Below, piece by piece: positions 27,058-34,190 of a stretch of 64,000 nucleotides of DNA. Each line of letters starts with the position of its first letter. Position 1 is the stretch's first letter. Origin of the DNA: Caenimonas koreensis DSM 17982 (lineage in GTDB: Bacteria; Pseudomonadota; Gammaproteobacteria; Burkholderiales; Burkholderiaceae_C). The stretch is from the NCBI RefSeq assembly GCF_009646335.1, contig NZ_WJBU01000009.1:186001-250000 (forward strand), in the 5' to 3' direction. Below the pieces are notes generated by a model. It saw nothing but the letters and a program-made list of their open reading frames with translations. It made no database searches and was not told the origin of the DNA. The position numbers were made by a program, and so were the translations under genes.

Positions 27058-27888
27058 TCAGGCCTTGAGCCGCTGCATGCCATCGGCGAGCAGCCACAGC
27101 GCGCGGTTCAGGCGCAGGTTCTGGTCGATGCCCTGCACGGGGCGGGTGCTCTGGCGCCGCCCATTGGTGGCCCGGCCCTGCAAGCCGCCCTTGATGAGGT
27201 TTTCCTGTGTGCGGTTGAACACGCTCCACAGGTCGGGGCTGCGGTCGTCGAAGCGGCGCGGCGTCAGCACCTGCATTTCGGTGATGGGCGCGGGCTTGCT
27301 CTCGTCGTCGTACTTGAGGGCCAGCGCGGCGCGGGCGAACACCTGGGATTCGCCATCGTTCAGCGTGATGGCCTGCATGGCCTCGCGGGACGCCAGCGCC
27401 CGCTCGAAGCCGTTCAGGACTTCATAGGCCCCTTCGATGACCTGCCCGGCCACGTCGCCTTTGTGGGGCACGCGCACATCGGCCACGGTGTCGCCGCACA
27501 CCAGCCCGTTCTGGCAAACGAATCTGAAGGCGCCCGCGAGCATCTGGTAGCTGCTGGTGCCGTCGTGCGAATTGAGCAGGATGATTTCGTTGGCGACACC
27601 TCGGGCGGTGATCTGGCTGGCGTGGCGCAGCCGCAGCATGTGCTTGGTGAACTCGCGCCTGTCGTCGTGGCGCACGCGGGTCTGGCACACCATGAAGGGC
27701 TGGAAGCCTTCACCGCGCAGCTTGTGCAACACCGTGGCGGTGGGGATGTAGCTGTACCGCTCGGATCGGCTTTCGTGGGGAGACTCCGCAAAGATGGACG
27801 GGGCCACGGCCCTGATCTGGTCATCCGACAGGGGATGTTCGGAGCGCAGCACCGGCGAGCGCGGTGCGAAACGGGAAGCGAGTTGCAT
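27058..27888 (-). CDS. DUF932 domain-containing protein
   Basis: 276 residues. The whole length matches the phage/plasmid DUF932 group: RSEHPLSDDQIRAVAPSIFA at the start, FMVCQTRVRHDDRREFTKHMLRL, NGLVCGD and the central GAYEVL block. ATG at 27888 has GGAG eleven bases upstream. The function of DUF932 is not known; it travels with ParB-like, RadC and ATP-binding genes on integrative elements. It lies upstream of the ParB-like gene in one direction, with a structured 650-base leader. Confidence 0.87.
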   Translation of the reverse strand: MQLASRFAPRSPVLRSEHPLSDDQIRAVAPSIFAESPHESRSERYSYIPTATVLHKLRGEGFQPFMVCQTRVRHDDRREFTKHMLRLRHASQITARGVANEIILLNSHDGTSSYQMLAGAFRFVCQNGLVCGDTVADVRVPHKGDVAGQVIEGAYEVLNGFERALASREAMQAITLNDGESQVFARAALALKYDDESKPAPITEMQVLTPRRFDDRSPDLWSVFNRTQENLIKGGLQGRATNGRRQSTRPVQGIDQNLRLNRALWLLADGMQRLKA

Positions 27889-28039
27889 GGTCTTTCTCCA
27901 ATGAAGTTGGCTGTTGAAGAACCCCGACCGGATTCCTAGATTCAGAGCCCTCTTCGGACTTCCGGTGGGGTCGGCGCGAAGTCCCAGGTCGGCCTCGTTG
28001 CCACCGTCTTTCCTGAGTTCATCGCCCGCGACGAAAGGG

Positions 28040-28146
28040 AGCCCGTGGACGGGGGCCGTCAAGGAGACAAGCGCAGGGTTGGTGCGGCCCGCAGGCGCAG
28101 CCGAGGACACGGCCCTGCGCGCCTTGACGGCACCCGGCCGCGGGCT
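28040..28146 (-). ncRNA. Candidate structured RNA upstream of DUF932
   Basis: Nested inverted repeats share one axis: AGCCCG (28040-28045) with CGGGCT (28141-28146), GCCGTCAAGG (28055-28064) with CCTTGACGGC (28122-28131), and GCGCAGGG (28071-28078) with CCCTGCGC (28113-28120). Together they make a 24-pair imperfect stem with small internal loops and a 34-base top. The strand is not certain; minus is assumed because it would lie in the DUF932 leader. No known RNA family is claimed. Confidence 0.45.
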
Positions 28147-28310
28147 ACAGTCGCGAACAAGGTGATGGGCTCAGGAAAGACGGCGACTGCGGCAACGTCC
28201 GCTCTCGGCGCCGGCACCACGCAAGCGAAGCGCGCAGCGCCGCCAGGCGCGAAGGCCGATCAGGCGCAGCCTGTTCGGCGGGCCTGCAGGGGCGCCAAGC
28301 GCAGCGCGGC

Positions 28311-28336
28311 GGGGATGGGCTGCACAGCCGATCCCC
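28311..28336. repeat. GC-rich hairpin in the DUF932 upstream region
   Basis: GGGGAT and ATCCCC plus GGCT and AGCC pair around a four-base loop with one 1x1 mismatch. No T-run follows on either strand, so it is not an ordinary terminator. Confidence 0.5.
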
Positions 28337-28541
28337 TGGAGGCAAGCGCAGCGCGCAGGCTCTTAAGGGCGACAGGCGTCAGCCGAGCAGCGCGAGGGAA
28401 TGATGGAAGCCCGAATGGGGCGAGACGCCGCAGGTGGCTCGATGCGCAGCACGACAGCGCGGCCGGCCACGGCTCCTTGGCCGGGACGCCCGAAATCCGT
28501 TACTGTCTGTGAACGTTCATTTCCAAGAAGCAGAAATCCGG

Positions 28542-29354
28542 ATGAGCAACCTGTCACCCACCACCGAAACCCGTGTCGCCGTCCTCGTCGATTGCGACAA
28601 CGTTTCGCCAGACATCCTCGAACACGCGCTGCGCATGGTGGCCCAGTTCGGCCGTGTCGTCCTTCGGCGTGGCTACGGCAACCAAGGCACGCTCGCCCAC
28701 AAGTGGCAGGAAGCGCTGGTGCGCCTGGCCTTCACGCCTTGCCTGCAATACCAGTACGCCGCGGGCAAGAACACTGCAGACATCGCTCTGGCTCTCGATG
28801 CACTGGAGGCGCTCTTCGACCAGCGAGCCGACACCTTCTGCCTGGTCACCAGCGACTCCGACTTCGCGTACCTGTGCCGCAAGTTGCGCGAGCGCGGCGC
28901 GACAGTCTGCATCGTGGGCGAACCCAAAACGCCCGACGCGCTGCGTAACGCAAGCGACCAGTTCTTCGAATGGACACGCCCCGAACCACCTGCCGAAGCC
29001 GCCGCTGAAGCCGTCCCCAAAGCGGTGAAGGTCGAGCCCGTCAAAGCGGAGGCGCCGAAGCCCGAAGCACCGAAGCCGGCCATCAAGCGCCGACCTCGCT
29101 TCGTGGTCGAAGCCGTGTCACTGCTGGCCAGCGACACGTCCGAAGGCAAAGTGGGCTTGGGCGTGTTGGGCCAATACCTCAAGCGCACCGACCCTGCCTT
29201 TTCGCCGCAGACCTACGGTCACTCCGGCTTGCTGAACATGCTCAAGAGCTACGACCTGCTGATCCCCCGCCAGGAAGAAGGTGGTCACTGGTCTGTGAGT
29301 CTGGCGCCGAAGACCGACACGCCTGTGGAAGGAAGCGAAGCACCGAACGTGTAG
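28542..29354 (+). CDS. NYN-domain (LabA/DUF88-type PIN-like) protein with C-terminal LOTUS/OST-HTH domain
   Basis: 270 residues. The N-terminal NYN domain has its acidic set in AVLVDCDNVSPDI, NTADIALALDAL and VTSDSDFAYL, as expected of a PIN-like RNA nuclease. A Pro/Ala/Lys-rich linker (residues about 148-185, repeats of EAPKP) joins it to a C-terminal winged-helix domain (GLGVLGQYLKRTDPAFSPQTYG) of the LOTUS type, often RNA binding. ATG at 28542 is preceded by a weak AGAAATCCGG. It probably acts on RNA; the target is unknown. Confidence 0.87.
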   Translation: MSNLSPTTETRVAVLVDCDNVSPDILEHALRMVAQFGRVVLRRGYGNQGTLAHKWQEALVRLAFTPCLQYQYAAGKNTADIALALDALEALFDQRADTFCLVTSDSDFAYLCRKLRERGATVCIVGEPKTPDALRNASDQFFEWTRPEPPAEAAAEAVPKAVKVEPVKAEAPKPEAPKPAIKRRPRFVVEAVSLLASDTSEGKVGLGVLGQYLKRTDPAFSPQTYGHSGLLNMLKSYDLLIPRQEEGGHWSVSLAPKTDTPVEGSEAPNV

Positions 29355-30182
29355 GGCGTCCAGTCGCATGGGGCCGCAGGCTGCAGGCGCTGCATGGCCC
29401 ACATCCGTCCATCGGCACGATCGTGCTGCTTGCGACGATCAGGTGATCTAGCACGCGCGTTCCCATCGGTGCTGTCGCCTGCCGAAGCGTCTTCGACAGA
29501 AGCATAATGGCCCAAGATGGCTCCGGGCAGCCGAGTGGTCAAGCCGCGCTGAATGTCGGTCTTTGAGCTGATGGCGAAATCAGCCCATCTTTGCGCCCAT
29601 TTCGACTGGCGACTGCCGCACGCTCTGCCTATCGTGAAGGCTCCAACTTCAGGAGCAAGCCATTACAGACGAAGCGAATCAAGAACCGACAGGGGCTCCA
29701 AAGCCGAGAGCTCCCGCGCGAGGCATTTTCTTGCCCTCGATGAACTGGATTGAGGACAAGAGAGAAGTCGCGCAAGAGAAGCAGCGGCTTTTGGCGCTGC
29801 AAGAGCAACTCAGCCGGGTGATGGCCCAAGCCACTGGAGCCGATGCGCGGACGCAATGCGTTGGCTCATGTCGCCAGACGAATCGGCACCTTCAGGTAGC
29901 GCACGCCACTGGATTCGGCTGCAGGCAGCCGCCCCGCTCGGATGTTGACTTGAATGGACGGCAGCAGCAGGTTGGGTGCTGACAATGCGGTGTCCCGTCT
30001 TTCGCACATGGCCACGAACTCTTCGGCGCTCACCCCCTGGCACGTGCACGTTCCGCAAGCGCTCGTCCTCCACGGTGGTCTCCCAAGCATAGTGATCCCT
30101 TTCCGTTGCCTTGTAATCGTGGCACACAAGTAGTCGCGTCTGCGAGGGCAAGTCGTCAGACCAGTAGTCGACACCCTGACAG
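29355..30182. other. Gene graveyard: degraded fragments between the NYN gene and DUF4010 gene
   Basis: No intact gene. On the minus strand it holds a RadC fragment (29407-29541) and a frameshifted MBL hydrolase end (29866-30190). On the plus strand a short protein-like frame from about 29640 to 29980 encodes a Glu/Gln-rich helix (EDKREVAQEKQRLLALQEQL) that was not identified. Confidence 0.5.
29407..29541 (-). pseudogene. radC: RadC (JAB/MPN domain) C-terminal fragment
   Basis: About 44 codons read PLGCPEPSWAIMLLSKTLRQ and then ATAPMGTRVLDHLIVASSTI. They match the end of RadC proteins, where the metal-site HNHPSG is followed by EPS, a helix with TLRQA, then VRVLDHLIV. A stop codon directly precedes the fragment and the rest of the gene is absent. 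RadC is a common companion of DUF932 and ParB on integrative elements. Confidence 0.6.
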
Positions 30183-30190
30183 GTGTCGGT
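29866..30190 (-). pseudogene. C-terminal part of an MBL-fold hydrolase (ETHE1/persulfide dioxygenase-like), frameshifted
   Basis: The minus strand encodes RLLVCHDYKATERDHYAWET and then, one frame over, GVSAEEFVAMCERRDTAL and LLLPSIQVNIRAGRLP...GVRYLKVPI. These are consecutive blocks of the C-terminal end of ETHE1-like hydrolases. The frame changes at a run of five G (30033-30037). The first two thirds of the gene are missing and the break coincides with the start of the divergent DUF4010 gene. Not functional. Confidence 0.7.
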
Positions 30191-30995
30191 GAAGGGCATC
30201 CTCCCGATGCTGCCGGACCGCGGCTTTGGCCCGTACGAGGCACTCAATCCGTACCGCCTCTGGTGGGCAGTGGTTTTGATCGCCGGTCTTTCGCTGTGTG
30301 GCCACCTGGCTATTCGATGGACGGGACCCAGCCGCGGCATCTTTTGGACCGGCTTGCTTGGCGGACTGGCTTCTTCGACGGCGGCGACCTTGGCGCTGGC
30401 ACGCCGCTGCCGCAAGGACCCTGCCATCCTGCGGGCGGCCAGTTCCGGAATTCTGGCCGCCTCGGCAATGATGTTTCTGCGGATGACCGCGCTGGTTCTG
30501 CTTCTGCAACCTGCGCTCTGGAGCTCCATGGGCGCTGCGATGGTCGTTGGCGCGGCAACGCTTCTCGGCGCATCGTTCTTGCGGTTGCCGTCCGAGGCGC
30601 AATCCGAAGCGACAACACCAGCCACCGATGCGGGGGATGTCTTCGATCTGAGCACCGCGCTGGGCTTCGGCCTTCTTCTCGGCGTGCTGGCGCTGCTGAC
30701 GCGGGCCGCGCAGCAATGGATGGGCGATGCGGGCTTGTATGCCCTGTCGCTGTTGTCCGGCCTGCTCGACGTCGATGCCATCCTGCTGACTGTGATGCAC
30801 ATGAACGGCCAGGGAGCCTTGCCCACCCAAGCCGCTACGATCGCTGCCGGATTAGCGGTGGTGGCCAACATGACCATGAAAACCCTTCTTTCCTGGCTCA
30901 TCGGCGGAACGGCATTGGGATGGCGCGTGACCTTTGGCTTTGCGGCAGCGATGACCGCGGCCGCCCTCACTGCGTTCATGGTGTCCAAGGCCTGA
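30183..30995 (+). CDS. DUF4010 (MgtC/SapB C-terminal) membrane protein, probably 5'-truncated
   Basis: 270 residues with about eight hydrophobic helices. LPDRGFGPYEALNPYRLWWA followed by GLLGGLASSTAATLALARR is the DUF4010 signature. In most relatives an MgtC-like domain of about 150 residues precedes this; here the frame opens just before it, and only GTG (30183, 30189) or ATG (30207) starts are available without a good ribosome site. It abuts the broken MBL gene, so both seem cut by one rearrangement. It may be expressed but is likely a remnant. Confidence 0.6.
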   Translation: MSVKGILPMLPDRGFGPYEALNPYRLWWAVVLIAGLSLCGHLAIRWTGPSRGIFWTGLLGGLASSTAATLALARRCRKDPAILRAASSGILAASAMMFLRMTALVLLLQPALWSSMGAAMVVGAATLLGASFLRLPSEAQSEATTPATDAGDVFDLSTALGFGLLLGVLALLTRAAQQWMGDAGLYALSLLSGLLDVDAILLTVMHMNGQGALPTQAATIAAGLAVVANMTMKTLLSWLIGGTALGWRVTFGFAAAMTAAALTAFMVSKA

Positions 30996-31087
30996 AGCAG
31001 CACGCGAAAATCTGAAGATCGGATGCGCCAAGCGACCTCTTCTGCCGCGCATCGACGCATCATGACCATCCACACAAAAGGCTTCCC

Positions 31088-32446
31088 ATGCTTACCTTGA
31101 CCAGTCTGGGCGGAGCCGGCACCGTCACCGGCTCCAAGCACCTGCTCTCCCATGGTGACACCCACCTGCTGATCGACTGCGGCTTATTCCAGGGTTTGAA
31201 GAACTTGCGCGAGCTCAATTGGGAGCGACTCACCATCGACCCCCGCGACATCGATGCGGTTGTGCTCACCCATGCGCACCTTGACCATTCGGGCTACCTG
31301 CCCAAGCTGGTGCACGATGGCTTTTCCGGGAAGATCTATGCGACCCCGGCCACGCGCGACGTCGCTGAGCTGATCCTGCGCGACAGCGCGCACCTGCAGG
31401 AAAAGGATGCGGACTTCGCGAATCGGCATGGTTTCTCCAGGCACGCACCCGCACGGCCACTGTACGGGGTGCGCGAAGTCGAGCGTGCCATCGCGGCCTT
31501 TGCGCCCGTGCGACTGCACCACAGCGTCGCCATTCCCGGTGGCGCCACATTGCTCCTGCGCCGCGCTGGCCACATCCTGGGCGCAGCGACAGCACAGATC
31601 GACATCGGGGGCCAGCGCATCGTCTTCTCTGGCGATCTGGGACGCTACAACGATGCGGTGATGCACGACCCTGAGCCGGTGCCGCAGGCTGACTATGTCG
31701 TCATCGAATCGACCTATGGCAACCGCAGTCACGATGTCGCGGACCCGGTGGAGGCACTCGGACGCGTGATCGAATGCACCGTGCAGCGCGGTGGCACTGT
31801 GGTGATTCCGGCCTTCGCGGTCGGCCGGGCGCAGTCCCTGATCCACCACCTGTGGCTGCTGCGCCAGGCCGGCAGGCTGGCCAACGTGCCGTTGTACCTC
31901 GACAGTCCGATGGCGGGCAGCGCCACGCAGCTCCTGCATGAGCACGCGGGCGAGCACAAGCTCACCGCGCGCGACTACGAAGCTGCCTGCGCTGCGGTCA
32001 CCTACGTCAAGGAGGTGGAGGAATCCAAGGCCTTGTCCGCCAATCGCTTCCCCAAGGTCATCATCTCGGCCAGCGGCATGGCCACCGGGGGGCGTGTGTT
32101 GCACCACATCGCCGCCTTCGCGGGCGACCACCGCAACACGCTGCTGTTTTCAGGCTTCCAGGCCGCCGGCACGCGCGGGCGCAAGCTATTGGAAGGCGCG
32201 CGGGAGGTAAAGATTCACGGCGAATGGATCAACGTGCGCGCCGATGTGGCGGAACTGCCCATGCTGTCCGCACATGCCGATGCTGGCGAGTTGCTGCGCT
32301 GGCTATCCGGTTTCCAGCGTGCTCCCAAGCGGGTGTTCATCGTCCACGGTGAGCCTGAGGCCTCGGAGGCCTTGCGAGAACGCATCCAGCGCGAACTGGG
32401 TTGGGATGCAACCGTGCCATTGCAGAACAGGAAGTACACACTGTGA
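31088..32446 (+). CDS. MBL-fold beta-CASP ribonuclease-like protein (RMMBL)
   Basis: 452 residues. Metallo-beta-lactamase core with the HAHLDHSG metal motif near residue 60, followed by a beta-CASP insert and the C-terminal RMMBL part with SAHAD and VHGEPEA. The order of motifs fits the CPSF/YsH-type RNA-processing group: GGAGTVTGSKHLL at the start, SGDLGR, VVIESTYGNR, SASGMATGGR. Catalytic metal ligands appear complete. AAAGG stands before the ATG. It precedes the NO module and such genes are often found in oxygen-limitation regulons of proteobacteria. Substrate RNA unknown. Confidence 0.87.
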   Translation: MLTLTSLGGAGTVTGSKHLLSHGDTHLLIDCGLFQGLKNLRELNWERLTIDPRDIDAVVLTHAHLDHSGYLPKLVHDGFSGKIYATPATRDVAELILRDSAHLQEKDADFANRHGFSRHAPARPLYGVREVERAIAAFAPVRLHHSVAIPGGATLLLRRAGHILGAATAQIDIGGQRIVFSGDLGRYNDAVMHDPEPVPQADYVVIESTYGNRSHDVADPVEALGRVIECTVQRGGTVVIPAFAVGRAQSLIHHLWLLRQAGRLANVPLYLDSPMAGSATQLLHEHAGEHKLTARDYEAACAAVTYVKEVEESKALSANRFPKVIISASGMATGGRVLHHIAAFAGDHRNTLLFSGFQAAGTRGRKLLEGAREVKIHGEWINVRADVAELPMLSAHADAGELLRWLSGFQRAPKRVFIVHGEPEASEALRERIQRELGWDATVPLQNRKYTL

Positions 32447-32482
32447 TGGGTCTGGAGAGCCGCAGGCCCGCCGTGCCGCCGG

Positions 32483-34042
32483 CTACTTCTTGAGTCCGAG
32501 CCGTCGCGCCAGCTTGTGCAGGTTGCTGGCATCCAATCCCAATGTGCGCGCTGCCGCAGCCCAGTTGTCCTGATGCAATGCCAGTGCCTCCCGGATCGCC
32601 TTACGCTGGCTGGCTTCCACGACTTCGTGCAGGGGGGCTACGGATCGCGACACACCGGGTGCACCGACAGCTTGGTCGACACCGGCCGCTACTGCGCCTT
32701 CGGCCATCTCCAGTGCATCGAGATCCAGCATGTCCGCCTCCAGCGTCACGATATCCTTGCGGTTGGCGCCCCGGCTCACCGCCTTCAGCGCCGCGCGACT
32801 GATCACATGCTCCAACTCGCGCACATTGCCCGGCCAGCGGTAGCGGCGCAAGGCCTCTTCGGCCGCAGCCGAAAGCCGCAGGCTGCGCAGACCCAGCCGT
32901 GCCCGGTTGAGTTCCAGAAAGCGCCCGGCCAACAGCAGCACGTCGTTGCCCCGCTCGCGCAGCGGCGGGATCGGAATCGGATACACCGACAGCCGGTGGT
33001 ACAGGTCCGCACGAAACGATCCGTCGCGCACATGCTCGCGCAGACTTCGGTTGGTGGCCGCGATCACGCGCACGTTCACCCGCCGCGGCCGGTCGGCCCC
33101 AAGGCGCTGGATCTCGCCGTTCTGCAGCGTGCGCAGCAGCTTGGCCTGGATGGACAGTGGCAGCTCACCCACTTCGTCCAGGAACAGCGTGCCGCCCTCT
33201 GCCGCCTCGAAACGACCGGGCCGGTCGTTCACCGCGCCAGAAAATGCTCCGCGCGCATGGCCGAACAGTTCGCTCTCCGCCAATGATTCCGGCAAGGCAG
33301 CGCAGTTCACGTGCACCAGCGGCTTGGACGCACGCCGCGACAGCCGGTGCAGCCGGTGCGCGAACAGTTCCTTGCCCACACCCGTCTCCCCCAGCAACAG
33401 CACCGGCAGCTCGGAATCGGCCACCACCTGCAACTCGTGCAGCAGGTGCGTGATGGCTTCACTCTGGCCCAGTATCTCGCTGTCTTCGCGTTGCTCCGGC
33501 GCACCCGCAGGCAAGGCGCCGGCGGACAATCGCAGGCCGCGAATCTCCGATTCAAGACGGGTCACCCGCACCGCAGCCTCGACCGCGCAGGCAAGCTCGG
33601 CCATGTCACTCTGGGCCTGCGCGCCGAAGGCCCCGACCTCCAGCGCATCCAGCGTGATCACTCCCCAGCGCTCGCCCTCCACGTCCAGCGCCATGCCCAT
33701 GCAGTCGTGCACCGCCATCGGCTCTCCCGCACGTTCGGCGATCAGACCATCGTAGGGATCGGGCAGCACGCTATCGTGGTGGAAACAGGTGACGCCGCGC
33801 CGTTGCAGGATGGCCGCCAGGCGCGGATGGTCCTTGACCGCGAAGCGCCGTCCCAGTGCGTCACTGGAAAGCCCGTCCACCGCCACCGGCCGTAGGTGCT
33901 CCTGCTCCAGCTTGAGCAAGGCGACAGCTCCGCATCCGAAATGCACGCGCAGGCTGCCCACCAGCCGCTGCAGACGTACCGCCACCGGCAGGTCAGCCAC
34001 GAGGTCGGCCACGAGAAGGAGTTGGATGGCGGAAATGGTCAT
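32483..34042 (-). CDS. norR: Nitric-oxide-responsive sigma-54 activator NorR
   Basis: 519 residues. An N-terminal GAF domain (about 1-170), which in the family binds NO through a non-haem iron, is followed by a sigma-54 AAA+ domain: Walker A GETGVGKE, the GAFSGA loop that contacts sigma-54, Walker B GGTLFLDE, and RGNDVLLLA. The C-terminal Fis-type HTH ends AAARTLGLDASNLHKLARRL. ATG at 34042 is preferred with AGGG five bases upstream; a GTG two codons earlier is possible. It is divergent from nirK, and three sites matching the NorR pattern lie between them. Confidence 0.93.
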   Translation of the reverse strand: MTISAIQLLLVADLVADLPVAVRLQRLVGSLRVHFGCGAVALLKLEQEHLRPVAVDGLSSDALGRRFAVKDHPRLAAILQRRGVTCFHHDSVLPDPYDGLIAERAGEPMAVHDCMGMALDVEGERWGVITLDALEVGAFGAQAQSDMAELACAVEAAVRVTRLESEIRGLRLSAGALPAGAPEQREDSEILGQSEAITHLLHELQVVADSELPVLLLGETGVGKELFAHRLHRLSRRASKPLVHVNCAALPESLAESELFGHARGAFSGAVNDRPGRFEAAEGGTLFLDEVGELPLSIQAKLLRTLQNGEIQRLGADRPRRVNVRVIAATNRSLREHVRDGSFRADLYHRLSVYPIPIPPLRERGNDVLLLAGRFLELNRARLGLRSLRLSAAAEEALRRYRWPGNVRELEHVISRAALKAVSRGANRKDIVTLEADMLDLDALEMAEGAVAAGVDQAVGAPGVSRSVAPLHEVVEASQRKAIREALALHQDNWAAAARTLGLDASNLHKLARRLGLKK

Positions 34043-34055
34043 GGACACCCTGGAT

Positions 34056-34108
34056 GGTAAATGAAACCCTGATAAAGCATGGTCTATAGCACCATTGTGT
34101 TTTCAACC
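34056..34108. promoter_or_regulatory. Three NorR-type enhancer sites
   Basis: Sites of the form GGT-N7-ACC: GGT-AAATGAA-ACC at 34056-34068 and GGT-CTATAGC-ACC at 34081-34093, the latter inside a perfect ATGGT/ACCAT palindrome. A third, TGT-GTTTTCA-ACC, covers 34096-34108. GGT-N7-ACC is the NorR site described for Ralstonia. Three sites upstream of a sigma-54 promoter is the known NorR arrangement. Position fits activation of nirK. Confidence 0.75.
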
Positions 34109-34132
34109 TATTGATTTTTATGGGATTTCCTG

Positions 34133-34148
34133 TGGCATGCGACTCGCA
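34133..34148 (+). promoter_or_regulatory. Sigma-54 promoter of the nirK operon
   Basis: TGGCATGCGACTCGCA matches the -24/-12 pattern TGGCACG-N4-TTGCW at all but two positions, with GG and GC at the required spacing. Transcription would start near 34160, about 30 bases before the nirK ATG. Confidence 0.8.
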
Positions 34149-34190
34149 TTGGTGATAGCGCCGAACCGGCATCCGACCAAGGAAAGCAAC

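Larger units (their letters stand above)
27889..28541. other. 650-base structured intergenic region upstream of DUF932
   Basis: No convincing gene. It is very GC-rich and holds a long multi-part hairpin (28040-28146), a second perfect-looking hairpin (28311-28336) and three direct copies of a GCAAGCGCAGCGCG-type unit (28221, 28295, 28342). It could be a leader RNA, a regulatory or transfer-origin-like site. Confidence 0.55.

Noticed and set aside
28201..28360. Possible CRISPR array from repeated GC-rich units
   Set aside because: Only three imperfect short units with irregular spacing, and no cas genes nearby.
29810..31165. 451-residue minus-strand frame spanning the DUF4010 gene
   Set aside because: Most of it is antisense to the DUF4010 gene; only its last part overlaps a real but broken MBL hydrolase end, listed separately.
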